Assembly (NCBI RefSeq): GCF_008329715.1
Contig: NZ_VTSR01000018.1
Span: forward strand, 1-64,000
Direction: 5' to 3'
Length of the DNA stretch: 64,000 bases
Source of the DNA: Gimesia chilikensis
Lineage (GTDB): Bacteria; Planctomycetota; Planctomycetia; Planctomycetales; Planctomycetaceae
Of the stretch, positions 34,842 through 43,229 are shown one piece after another. Every line of letters begins with the position of its first letter. The first letter of the stretch is position 1. The position numbers were made by a program, and so were the translations under genes. The notes below the pieces were generated by a model. That model made no database searches. It was not told the origin of the DNA and saw nothing but the letters and a program-made list of their open reading frames with translations.

Positions 34842-36179
34842 ATGCTGAATATTTTCGACGGAGCTGCCAACCGATTCTGTAATCGCGTCTCACGCCGCAA
34901 TTTCATCAAGGTCGGCGCGCTGGGATTCGGCGGTCTGACGCTTCCACAGCTTCTGCGGGCAGAACAGCAGTCGGGCACCGGGAAGTCACACAAGTCGATC
35001 ATCATGATCTACCTGCCGGGCGGACCGCCGCATCAGGACATGTACGATCTCAAGATGGATGCCCCTTCTGAAATTCGAGGCGAGTTCAACCCGATCTCCA
35101 CGAATGTGCCTGATATCAAAATTTGCGAGCATCTGCCCCGCCTGGCCAGTCTCGCTGATAAAAGTATCTTCGTGAATTCGCTCGTCGGGTCTATCGGTCA
35201 ACATGCTTCGTTTCAATGTATGACCGGGCACAGCGATCGGAATCAGCCTGCAGGTGGATGGCCGGAAATCGGTTCTGCTCTCTCGCGTCTCAAAGGCGAT
35301 CCGCGGGCAACAGCCCCCGCGTATGTGAACCTCTCGCCGAAGATGCAGCACACACCCTACAACTTCGGAAAAAACAGCTTCCTCGGCACCTCGCATACTC
35401 CCTTCAATCCGAACGGGGAAATGAAGGGGGACATGACCCTCAACGGAATTACCCTGGACCGACTGCAGGATCGAAAGCAACTCTTAACGAGTTTCGATCA
35501 GTTCCGCCGCGATGCAGATAACAGCGGCTCGATGGAAGGCCTGGACGCCTTTAACGAACAGGCATTTGGCGTCCTTTCTTCAGGACGACTCGTCGAAGCA
35601 CTCGATGTCTCCCAGGAAGATCCCGCGGTTCGCGAACGCTACGGCAAAGGGACTTCGCGTAAGCAGGGTGACGCCGCCCCTCGTCTGAATGAACAGTTCC
35701 TGCTGGCCCGTCGACTCGTTGAAGCGGGGGCCCGCATGGTGACGTTGAGTTACAGCTTCTGGGACTGGCACGGCAGCAACTTCAAACGGGCCAAAGAGAA
35801 CTTCCCCGATTTCGATCAGGCCATCACCGCCCTGATTGAAGACCTGCATCAGCGGGGACTCGCCGAAGACACGACCGTCATCGCCTGGGGCGAGTTCGGA
35901 CGGACTCCCAAGATCAACAACAACAGCGGCCGGGATCACTGGCCACGCGTCTGTAACGCACTGCTCGCCTGTGGTGGAATGAAGACCGGCCAGGTGATCG
36001 GCACCACCGATCGTCTTGGCGGCGAAGCGGATGATCGTCCCGTCCACTTCCAGGAAGTCTTTGCGACCCTCTACCACAACATGGGAATCGACATCGAGCG
36101 GGTTACCCTGCCCGATCACGCCGGTCGCCCCCAGTACCTGGTCGACAGCGGCTATCTGCCGATGCCGGAAATCGTCTAG
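34842..36179 (+). CDS. Tat-exported DUF1501 protein
   Basis: The 445-aa product has a Tat motif at its start (VSRRNFIKVGALGFGGLTLP) and the DUF1501 signatures SIIMIYLPGGPPHQDMYDLK, NEQFLLARRLVEAGARMVTL and DTTVIAWGEFGRTPKIN. DUF1501 proteins are sulfatase/alkaline-phosphatase-like and expanded in planctomycetes, usually beside DUF1549/DUF1553 cytochrome-like genes. Here none is adjacent, which is a point of interest. GGAG precedes ATG 34842. Substrate unknown; sulfated polysaccharide handling is often suggested. Confidence 0.88.
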   Translation: MLNIFDGAANRFCNRVSRRNFIKVGALGFGGLTLPQLLRAEQQSGTGKSHKSIIMIYLPGGPPHQDMYDLKMDAPSEIRGEFNPISTNVPDIKICEHLPRLASLADKSIFVNSLVGSIGQHASFQCMTGHSDRNQPAGGWPEIGSALSRLKGDPRATAPAYVNLSPKMQHTPYNFGKNSFLGTSHTPFNPNGEMKGDMTLNGITLDRLQDRKQLLTSFDQFRRDADNSGSMEGLDAFNEQAFGVLSSGRLVEALDVSQEDPAVRERYGKGTSRKQGDAAPRLNEQFLLARRLVEAGARMVTLSYSFWDWHGSNFKRAKENFPDFDQAITALIEDLHQRGLAEDTTVIAWGEFGRTPKINNNSGRDHWPRVCNALLACGGMKTGQVIGTTDRLGGEADDRPVHFQEVFATLYHNMGIDIERVTLPDHAGRPQYLVDSGYLPMPEIV

Positions 36180-36500
36180 TATTCAACGCTATTCACGCTC
36201 TGCGATGCGCAATCCTTCTGCGCAGCAGGCGTCCTGTCTCAATTCAACGTTTGCCTGCATATCGCCAGTGCGAATGGCATCTCAGGGACCACGCTGGTCG
36301 CTCAGCAACCGCTTCTGTTCGTGAGGCTGGTTCTCATTCAACCCGATCCTAAGCCGCGGGAATCAGCTGGAAAAAATTCTTAACGCGTTCTCCCGCTTTC
36401 CCCGCTGGATTACAACTGCTGATTCTGTTGCATACTGCGCACCCGTGAAGTGATATTGGCACGGGAAATGCAACTCTCCTGACTCTATCTAACTCCACTA
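36180..36500. other. Gene-free stretch with a family-C repeat
   Basis: ACCACGCTGGTCGCTCAGCA at 36288-36307 is a near copy of the segment at 15457. A plausible promoter region for the small Rho_N-like gene follows (TTGCAT near 36428). Nothing else stands out. Confidence 0.45.
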
Positions 36501-36590
36501 AAAACTGGAGCGAGTTTCTATATCGGGTATGGCTCTCGAGCGGGCCATACTAATGAGAATGGGGGGGAACTCGCTTCAGTTTTCTTTTTT
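36501..36590 (+). promoter_or_regulatory. Structured leader with terminator-like end before the Rho_N-like gene
   Basis: AAAACTGGAGCGAGTT (36501-36516) pairs with AACTCGCTTCAGTTTT (36568-36583), one mismatch. Inside lies a second stem, GTATGGC with GCCATAC (36527-36550). The outer stem is followed by CTTTTTT and then, 26 nt on, by the start of the small gene. This could be an attenuator or riboswitch-like leader, or simply a terminator of upstream transcription that happens to be close. Confidence 0.5.
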
Positions 36591-36616
36591 AATACTGACT
36601 GCCAGGAGCTAAAACC

Positions 36617-36916
36617 ATGCCGACTACCTGGACACAAAAAGATGAAAAGCAATACAAGGAAATTAGAGAGAGTGCCCTCGATCGAGGCAAATCCAAATCT
36701 GAGGCGAAAGCGATCGCCGCGCGCACAGTCAACAAACAACGGCGGAAAGAGGGAAGAACGCCCCGGGAGACCACTCAGGGAACCGGCAACCCTAACACTC
36801 GTCTGGAAGACCGCACTGTAGACGAACTTTACAATCTCGCGAAAGAGCAGAACATTCAGGGCCGCAGCAAGCTGAATAAAGCTGAGCTGATCGAAGCCAT
36901 TCGTGACAAACGCTAG
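36617..36916 (+). CDS. Small protein with C-terminal Rho_N/SAP-like domain
   Basis: The 99-aa, highly charged product starts MPTTWTQKDEKQYKEIRESA with AGGAG before ATG 36617. Its N-terminal half contains SKSEAKAIAARTVNKQRRKE, seen in small plasmid-stabilisation-like proteins. Residues about 62-99 (LEDRTVDELYNLAKEQNIQG, then SKLNKAELIEAI) match the Rho N-terminal / SAP-like helix-extended loop-helix fold that binds nucleic acid. It is 30 nt upstream of the methyltransferase gene. The structured leader before it suggests regulated expression, possibly by transcription attenuation. Confidence 0.78.
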   Translation: MPTTWTQKDEKQYKEIRESALDRGKSKSEAKAIAARTVNKQRRKEGRTPRETTQGTGNPNTRLEDRTVDELYNLAKEQNIQGRSKLNKAELIEAIRDKR

Positions 36917-36946
36917 CCGAATCACCTCTTCAGTCAGGATTACATC

Positions 36947-37597
36947 ATGGATATTTCACGTTCGCCAGGTGAGGACACTACGTCGATTACTTCGACTCTG
37001 CCCTGTTTTCTGCGTGGCTTCTTCGAGAACCCGCTGCAGGTAGCTTCCTGCATTCCCAGCTCCAGTTACCTGCAACGCAAACTGAGCTCACTTGCCTGTC
37101 TGCGTTCCGCGAAAACCGTCATTGAACTCGGTCCGGGAACCGGTGAAACGACCAGAGCCCTGCTGCAGGCAATGCACGATCAGTCCAAATTACTCTGCGT
37201 GGAAGTCGTCGAGGAATTCGCTGCATCTCTTCAGCAGATTTCAGACCCGCGCCTGATCGTCGAGATCGGATCCGCACTCAATCTCGAATCAATCCTGAAA
37301 CGCAACTATTTCGCTTCGGCTGATGTTATCGTATCGGGAATTCCGTTCTCAGTGCTCTCACCCGAGGAAGGACGTGCATTGATGGAATCCATCTATCAGC
37401 AACTCGCTCCCGGCGGTGCCTTCGTGACTTACCAGTTCCGTAGCAGTGTCTGTGACCTGGCATCGGAATACTTCGGTCCCCCCGAGAAACGTTCGATCGT
37501 GTTGTGGAATCTGCCGCCCCTGGAGATCTTCGTCTGGGAAAAGTCGGTACTGGAATGCCACCATGTCAGTCACAACTTCAGGTCGATCAAAGCCTGA
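36947..37597 (+). CDS. SAM-dependent methyltransferase, phospholipid N-methyltransferase-like
   Basis: The 216-aa protein has CIPSSSYLQRKLSSLACLRS followed by the SAM-binding VIELGPGTGETTRALL, the layout of Rhodobacter-type PmtA and related lipid methyltransferases. VIVSGIPFSVLSPEE and LAPGGAFVTYQF follow. It probably modifies a lipid or other small amine; the substrate cannot be settled. AGGA precedes ATG 36947. It is 30 nt downstream of the Rho_N-like gene and may be in its operon. Confidence 0.77.
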   Translation: MDISRSPGEDTTSITSTLPCFLRGFFENPLQVASCIPSSSYLQRKLSSLACLRSAKTVIELGPGTGETTRALLQAMHDQSKLLCVEVVEEFAASLQQISDPRLIVEIGSALNLESILKRNYFASADVIVSGIPFSVLSPEEGRALMESIYQQLAPGGAFVTYQFRSSVCDLASEYFGPPEKRSIVLWNLPPLEIFVWEKSVLECHHVSHNFRSIKA

Positions 37598-37797
37598 CCA
37601 CTTACGGGGCCGACCGCCCCTCATTGCTACAGAGTGAACCTGTTTTTCTGGAACGTGTCCTGGTTTCCGGTATGTTCAACATCTGGAAATCCGGAGCCAG
37701 GTATCGTTTCGGGACTCGTTATGACTGAAAAAAATGATGCGGTGTGGCATCTGCTTTTAGAGCATGATCAAGTTTCAACCCTGTTGAGTTAACTCGC

Positions 37798-38361
37798 TTA
37801 CTCCGCTTTCCCTTGCTGGGCGATATACGCTCTGGCCTGTTCGATGTAGCCCGGGGTTTTCAGTCCGACCTGTTTGGCTTCTTCGAGGGCGGCATCGAAG
37901 CAGAGCCCGTCATCCAGCACACGATGGGCCAGCCAGATTGCTCCGACGCGGTTGGCGGATGCACAATGCAGAACCAGAGGCTGCTTTGATTTATCATTCA
38001 GCAGTTTGCGGCACTGGTCGAAAACCGCAGGCGTCAATGATTCCGGAGCTCGAAAGGGAATCTGCACGTAATCCAGATTCAGCATCTTCAGGTACATCGC
38101 CTCGTCCCATTTCAACTCCCGTGAAGGACGCAGGTTAATCACAGTCTTCACGCCCGCTTTCTGAATCAGGTTGAAATCGTTTTCTCCCGGCTGACCTGCC
38201 AGGTAGATTTGACCGCTCCGGTGCAGGGGAGAGATCTGGCCCAGTTCTTCTGCCTGCAGCATCCGGGAAGTCGATTCTGTTTTGGAGTCCCCCCAGACAG
38301 TCATCGGAGAAGTCGCGAGGCAGAGCATCAGCAGCAGTGGAGCGGTTTGAAAGCATCGCAT
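37798..38361 (-). CDS. Exported DUF442 / PTP-like protein
   Basis: The 187-aa product has a signal peptide (residues about 1-24, LLLMLCLATSPMTVWG). The mature part has VKTVINLRPSRELKWDEAMY and the phosphatase-like loop LVLHCASANRVGAIW (HCxxxNR). It is a second DUF442-type protein in this window, but exported and without a sulfur gene beside it. Asn-Arg in the loop replaces the common Gly-Lys-Arg, so activity is uncertain. It may act on a periplasmic phosphate ester. Confidence 0.8.
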   Translation of the reverse strand: MRCFQTAPLLLMLCLATSPMTVWGDSKTESTSRMLQAEELGQISPLHRSGQIYLAGQPGENDFNLIQKAGVKTVINLRPSRELKWDEAMYLKMLNLDYVQIPFRAPESLTPAVFDQCRKLLNDKSKQPLVLHCASANRVGAIWLAHRVLDDGLCFDAALEEAKQVGLKTPGYIEQARAYIAQQGKAE

Positions 38362-38435
38362 GCTTGATTCCAGTCAGTAAAACAGGTCGGATCAGATAAA
38401 GATCACTGAATTCTAACAGAATCGGCGTGTGGACA

Positions 38436-38471
38436 CAAAAAAACGCCAGTCAAGACGAGCTGACTGGCGTT
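38436..38471 (-). terminator. Minus-strand terminator without an assigned gene
   Basis: AACGCCAGTCA (38442-38452) and TGACTGGCGTT (38461-38471) form an 11-bp stem with an 8-nt loop. On the minus strand seven T residues follow. It lies upstream of the start of the exported DUF442 gene, so it ends a transcript coming from further right. Confidence 0.65.
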
Positions 38472-38853
38472 GAATAATTCATGCATCGAAGAGGTTCAAA
38501 AAAAGGAAAACTTATATATCCTCCTGGGAGATGACGCACGAGATAAAAACAATTGTTGTATAGTGAATATCGCCAGAATCGTGATTTTTGTCAAGCGATA
38601 TATAAAATGAAAATGAATTCCTTGTAAAAAATCTGATTTGAAAGCTGTTTATATATAAAATAATGCTGATGCATTGGGCCGTGGCCTGCAAAATGCTAGA
38701 TTCTCTCGGCCTTGATATCATTTCCTGCAAGGGAATTGTAAGATAAAACTGCTGTCAGATTAGCTGCTGTGAGCTCAAGCGCCATTAGAATTCTGAATAC
38801 ATGATTACCGTTTTCCCTGTCGCGGGATAACGTGAGGAAATGAACGGACCGAA
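38472..38853. other. AT-rich gene-free stretch, candidate small RNA locus
   Basis: The stretch is visibly richer in A and T than its surroundings. A 72-codon minus-strand ORF (38512-38730) is AT-rich, lacks a good ribosome binding site and resembles no protein. Because a minus-strand terminator follows it, an untranslated RNA is possible. The promoter of the amidotransferase gene is also expected here. Confidence 0.4.
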
Positions 38854-39597
38854 ATGCTGCAACAACTTCGCTACCTCCTGTTACAGGTTCGCAATTCAGA
38901 CGATCCGATGAAACAGCAGGAAGTCAACTGTTTCGCCCGCTCCCTGGATGTCGACACCAGTCAGATCGCCGTCTTCGATCTGCTCGGCGGTCCACTAAGG
39001 GAAGTCGATCTCGTGTCTCATGATGTCGTCTTCATCGGCGGCAGTGGTCACTATTCCGCCGCAGGAGAAGGTCGCTGGCTGGAGATCGCCCTGGAAAGTC
39101 TACGAGTCGTGCACGATCTCCGTAAACCCACGTTCGCTTCCTGCTGGGGATTTCAGGCGATGGCCCGCGCCATGGGAGGCCGCGTGGTCCACGATCTCAA
39201 CCGGGCCGAAATCGGCGTTCATCACGTCTGTCTGACTGCCGCAGGCCAGGCTGATCCCATCTTCGGCCCCGCAGGCGATATTCTGCAAGGGCTGATGGGG
39301 CATGAAGATACGGTTGTTGAACTTCCCCCGGGAACCGAACTGCTGGCCTCCACTGATCGTGTGGAAAATCAGGCGTATCGTTTTATTGATCGCCCCATTT
39401 ACTGCACTCAGTTCCATCCCGAACTCGACCGGGAATCGTTCCTGGGCCGCCTCAATACCTACCCCGAATATGTCGAGAAAATCGCCGGACTCTCCCTCGA
39501 TGAGTTCCGCCACTCGATTCACGATACACCCGAAACTATGGCTCTGTTAAAACGTTTCGTGCAGGAGATCGCCCCCCGGCATCTGAACCAGACCTGA
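38854..39597 (+). CDS. Class I glutamine amidotransferase-like protein
   Basis: The 247-aa protein has the class I fold with nucleophile Cys in FASCWGFQAMARAMGG and His-Glu in IYCTQFHPELDRE. VFIGGSGHYSA precedes the nucleophile. No synthetase domain is attached. It resembles stand-alone GMP-synthase-like amidotransferases with roles in peptide or small-molecule glutamyl handling. It is 37 nt upstream of the glycosyltransferase. No partner synthase is adjacent. Confidence 0.82.
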   Translation: MLQQLRYLLLQVRNSDDPMKQQEVNCFARSLDVDTSQIAVFDLLGGPLREVDLVSHDVVFIGGSGHYSAAGEGRWLEIALESLRVVHDLRKPTFASCWGFQAMARAMGGRVVHDLNRAEIGVHHVCLTAAGQADPIFGPAGDILQGLMGHEDTVVELPPGTELLASTDRVENQAYRFIDRPIYCTQFHPELDRESFLGRLNTYPEYVEKIAGLSLDEFRHSIHDTPETMALLKRFVQEIAPRHLNQT

Positions 39598-39634
39598 TCC
39601 TCTTCCCGCCCGTAATCACTCAGGTATCCCGTTT

Positions 39635-40966
39635 ATGACCCTACCGCCAGACAAGAAACTGCATGTCGCCATCATCACCTCCGGAGGAGCAGGGATGTTC
39701 TGCGGCGCATGCATGCACGACAACACCTGGACCAAAGCCATGATGCTGCAGGGGGCTGAAGCGACACTCGTCCCCACCTACACTCCCATTCGCGTCGATG
39801 AAGAAAACATGACCGGCTCCACGGTCTTCCTGGGAGGGATCAACGTCTATCTGAATTACCGTTCCCGCATCTGGCGCGCTCTGCCCCGTTTCCTCAAGCA
39901 CTGGCTGGATACACCCTGGATCATTAACCTCGCCACCAGCTTCGGCGTCAGTAATGACGCCCACGAACTGGGGGCTCTGACTGTCAATCTGCTGGAAGGA
40001 GATCAGGGAGCCGAAGACGTCGAAATTGAAGAACTCGCCCGGTTCCTGGGAGAGACGCTCAAGCCCGATGTCATCTGCCTCAGCAACGCCCTGCTCTCGG
40101 GGACCATCAAAACCATCAAGCAGCATTTCAAGGGACCTCTGTTCTGCATTCTCCAGGGGGACGATGTCTTTCTGGAAGAACTCGGAGAACCCTACCGCAG
40201 TCGTTCTCTGGAACTGATTCGCTCGAACGTGCAACAGTTGGACGGCGTTCTCGTACACAGCGATTACTACCGCGATTTCATGTCTGCCTACCTGGATGTG
40301 CCCGTCGACCATTTCCACAAAGTCCTGCTCGGCATCAATCTGGATGGCTATGACGGCACGCCGGAGACCAGCGTCGACGAGCCTTTTACCATCGGCTTCT
40401 TTGCCCGTATCTGTAAAGAAAAAGGTCTGCAAAACGCCGTCGAAGCCTTCAAGATCTTCCACGAACGACACCCCGATAGCCGCCTGCTGGTGGGAGGCTT
40501 CCTGGGTAGAGAAAACGAAGCCTGGTTCAAGGAAACTACCGCTCCACTGGATGAACTTCAGGATGCCTACCGTTACTGGGGCAGCCCCGCTTCGCACGAG
40601 GAAAAAGTCGACTTCTACAAAAACCTCTCCCTCCTCTCCGTGCCGACCGACTACCAGGAACCCAAGGGGATCTTCGTGCTGGAAGCCCTGGCGAACGGCG
40701 TCCCCGTCGTCCAGCCCGCCCATGGTGCCTTTCCGGAATTGATCGAACAGACCGCCGGCGGACTGCTCGTGCCCCCGGGTGATACCTTGGCACTCGTCGA
40801 GGCCTGGGAACGTCTGTACCAGGACAAGGATTACCGTAAACAACTGGCACAACAGGGTTACGAACGTGTCCGCCAGTACTTCAACGCCGAGCTGATGGCC
40901 ACCGAAAGCCTGCAGTTTTTCCGCGATCGCCTCGCCGCTGTGACTCCCGCCGAGAACCCGCGCTAA
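39635..40966 (+). CDS. Glycosyltransferase, GT4-like
   Basis: The 443-aa protein has an N-terminal VAIITSGGAGMFCGACMHDN, where glycine-rich GT-B proteins hold the acceptor site. The C-terminal half has FTIGFFARICKEKGLQNAVE, ADSR-like RLLVGG and the E-x7-E motif EPKGIFVLEALANG, followed by GGLLVPPGDT. This fits GT4 retaining enzymes using a nucleotide-sugar donor. Cys residues in the N-terminal loop are unusual. Acceptor and donor are not predictable. It may be co-transcribed with the amidotransferase. Confidence 0.84.
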   Translation: MTLPPDKKLHVAIITSGGAGMFCGACMHDNTWTKAMMLQGAEATLVPTYTPIRVDEENMTGSTVFLGGINVYLNYRSRIWRALPRFLKHWLDTPWIINLATSFGVSNDAHELGALTVNLLEGDQGAEDVEIEELARFLGETLKPDVICLSNALLSGTIKTIKQHFKGPLFCILQGDDVFLEELGEPYRSRSLELIRSNVQQLDGVLVHSDYYRDFMSAYLDVPVDHFHKVLLGINLDGYDGTPETSVDEPFTIGFFARICKEKGLQNAVEAFKIFHERHPDSRLLVGGFLGRENEAWFKETTAPLDELQDAYRYWGSPASHEEKVDFYKNLSLLSVPTDYQEPKGIFVLEALANGVPVVQPAHGAFPELIEQTAGGLLVPPGDTLALVEAWERLYQDKDYRKQLAQQGYERVRQYFNAELMATESLQFFRDRLAAVTPAENPR

Positions 40967-41116
40967 TTGCCCGCTGACTGCTGAATGAGCCGCCGTCCTG
41001 CTTAACAATTTCCCCGGATTCCGCTATGGTATAGCTTCTGACGGAAATCGTGCGGAACGGGCTCACGACCCGCTCCATCATATATAAACATAAGCATATA
41101 AGGTTTGAGTATTTCA

Positions 41117-42325
41117 ATGGCTGATTTGCATGCGTTAATGAAAAAACTGCAGAAGAAGAATGATTCCAAGATCGTCCTGCTCGTCTCTGACGGACTGGGT
41201 GGACTCCCCCTGGAACCGGGCGGAAAAACCGAACTGGAAACAGCCAACACCCCCAACCTCGACGAACTGGCCAAAAACGGAACCCTGGGACGCAGCATTC
41301 CCGTGCTCCCCGGCATCACTCCGGGTAGTGGCCCCGGTCACCTCGGACTGTTCGGCTACGATCCGCTGCAGTTCAACATCGGTCGCGGTGTACTCGAAGC
41401 TCTAGGCATCGACTTTGAACTCGGTCCCGATGACGTCGCCATCCGTGGCAACTTCTGTACGCTCGACGATGATGGCAACATCACCGACCGTCGTGCCGGC
41501 CGCATCGCCAGCGATATCGGCGTTGAACTCTGCAAGAAACTCGATCAGATCGAAATCCCCGGCGTCGAAGTTTTCGTCCGTCCGGTTAAAGAGTACCGAC
41601 TGGTGATCGTACTGCGGGCCAAAGGCCTGGGCGGCGATATCAACGATACCGATCCTCAGAAAACCGGCGTACCTCCTCTCGAACCGGTCGGACAGAACGA
41701 AGCCTCTCAGAAGACCGCCGAGATCTGTAAGGAATTCCTCAAGCAGGCAGGCGAGATCCTCAAAGACGATCGTCCTGCCAACCTGCTCACCATGCGGGGC
41801 ATCGCCAAGATGCCGGAGATCCCCACCTTCGAAGAAGTCTACGGCACCCGTGCCGCTGCCATCGCCGTTTATCCGATGTACCGCGGACTGGCCCGCCTGG
41901 TCAGCATGGACGTCAAGGATGCCGGCCAGACACTCGAATCGCAGATGGACTGCCTCGAAAAAATCTGGGACGATTACGACTTCTTCTTCGTGCATTACAA
42001 ATACACCGACTCCACCGGCGAAGATGGTAACTTCGCTGCCAAGGTCGCCAAGACCGAAGAAGTTGATTCCTGCATCCCCCGCATCAAGGCACTCAAGCCC
42101 GATGTGCTGATCGTCACCGGCGACCACAGTACACCATCCAAAATGAAATCGCACAGCTGGCACCCCGTACCCGTGCTGCTGTCTGCGGAAAACGCCCGCT
42201 TCGATGGCTGTCAGAGCTTCGGAGAATCCGAGTGCATCAAAGGTGGACTGGGACAGTTCGAAGCCAAGTACCTGATGTCCATGGCCATGGCGCACGCCGG
42301 TCGCCTGGAAAAATATGGTGCCTGA
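41117..42325 (+). CDS. apgM: 2,3-bisphosphoglycerate-independent phosphoglycerate mutase, archaeal (ApgM) type
   Basis: The 402-aa product carries the alkaline-phosphatase-fold core: KIVLLVSDGLGGLPLEPGGK, TANTPNLDELAKNGTLGRS and PGITPGSGPGHLGLFGYDP, then VLIVTGDHSTPSKMKSHSWH near the C-terminus. These give the metal ligands and the phosphorylated Ser. It interconverts 3- and 2-phosphoglycerate in glycolysis. Length and motifs fit the archaeal-type enzyme rather than GpmI. ATG 41117 is used; TTG 41105 is an alternative. A terminator follows at 42357. Confidence 0.87.
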   Translation: MADLHALMKKLQKKNDSKIVLLVSDGLGGLPLEPGGKTELETANTPNLDELAKNGTLGRSIPVLPGITPGSGPGHLGLFGYDPLQFNIGRGVLEALGIDFELGPDDVAIRGNFCTLDDDGNITDRRAGRIASDIGVELCKKLDQIEIPGVEVFVRPVKEYRLVIVLRAKGLGGDINDTDPQKTGVPPLEPVGQNEASQKTAEICKEFLKQAGEILKDDRPANLLTMRGIAKMPEIPTFEEVYGTRAAAIAVYPMYRGLARLVSMDVKDAGQTLESQMDCLEKIWDDYDFFFVHYKYTDSTGEDGNFAAKVAKTEEVDSCIPRIKALKPDVLIVTGDHSTPSKMKSHSWHPVPVLLSAENARFDGCQSFGESECIKGGLGQFEAKYLMSMAMAHAGRLEKYGA

Positions 42326-42356
42326 TCCCAGCCGGAATCAGTAAAACCAGACCCTC

Positions 42357-42393
42357 AAAGGATGCCCCTTCTGCGGAAGCCGGCATCCTTTTT
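42357..42393 (+). terminator. Intrinsic terminator after apgM
   Basis: AAAGGATGCC (42357-42366) pairs with GGCATCCTTT (42382-42391), followed by TTCG. It is 31 nt past the apgM stop. Confidence 0.8.
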
Positions 42394-42572
42394 CGTTATA
42401 TTCGTTGTGACTGGAGTGTAAAATGGACTGCAGTCGCCGATCGACAGGAAAGATCAAGGAAACCAGATGATTTTGATCGATCCTGCTAATAAACACGTTT
42501 GTTATACAGGGACCGTGCGCCAGGTCGGACACAGAACAGGGACCAAACTATCTTCAACTCCGGGTGTCATTG

Positions 42573-43229
42573 ATGTCGCAGTACTTAAGCCAGCTTTCAG
42601 GACTCTCCACCTTCATCATCATTCTGGCCTGTGGGGCGCACCTGTTCTTCTTCTTTGTACTCTGGGTCTGGTCCCGTCGCGACCTGCGAGGTATCGCCTC
42701 ATCTCTGGATGACTTCACCCGTGGTCTCAAGCACCGCAGCCTGCTCGATTCCACCGGTCACCTCTCCGATCAGATCGAAGCCTTTCTCGCGGACGTCAAC
42801 GAAACCATCGAACCAGGCGCCAACCCGGCCGACCGCAAGGTACTCTCCGAACGCGTGCATATTCTCGATGAAAAACGCCGCTACCTCAATTCCCACTTCT
42901 TCGAGACCTGCTACAACATCTGTCGCACGATGATCGAAGCCTACCCCCTCGCCGGGGTCCTGGGAACGATCCTCGCGATGGGCGCGGCTCTGCAGGCGAA
43001 CACCGGGGCCGAAAACGGTTCCGCCATCAGTTCCATCGTCAGCCACTTCGGCGATGCCATCTGGTCCACGTTCGCCGGTCTGGCCGCTGCCATTCTGCTG
43101 ATGTTTATCAACAGTATTCTGGAAACCTCGTTTCTCGGTCTGGTAGAAAACCGGCAGCATGTCCGCGATACCGTCGTCCGCGCCAAACGGGAGCTGGCAC
43201 TCGCAGAGGGGAGTGCCGCGAAATCATGA
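42573..43229 (+). CDS. MotA/TolQ/ExbB-like membrane protein
   Basis: The 218-aa product has a first membrane segment (about residues 12-34, FIIILACGAHLFFFFVLWVW), a cytoplasmic helical part, and two later segments: AYPLAGVLGTILAMGAALQ and SHFGDAIWSTFAGLAAAILL. The last two match the MotA/TolQ/ExbB proton-channel core (PLLGLLGTV-like and AL.TTA.GL-like). It overlaps the next gene by 4 nt (ATGA). The paired ExbD-like protein makes a proton-driven energy-transducing unit likely. Confidence 0.76.
   Translation: MSQYLSQLSGLSTFIIILACGAHLFFFFVLWVWSRRDLRGIASSLDDFTRGLKHRSLLDSTGHLSDQIEAFLADVNETIEPGANPADRKVLSERVHILDEKRRYLNSHFFETCYNICRTMIEAYPLAGVLGTILAMGAALQANTGAENGSAISSIVSHFGDAIWSTFAGLAAAILLMFINSILETSFLGLVENRQHVRDTVVRAKRELALAEGSAAKS

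Noticed and set aside
38512..38730. 72-codon minus-strand ORF
   Set aside because: AT-rich, no good ribosome binding site and no protein-like pattern; kept only as part of a possible RNA locus.
39641..41008. 455-codon minus-strand ORF opposite the glycosyltransferase
   Set aside because: Antisense to a well-supported GT4 gene and without family resemblance.
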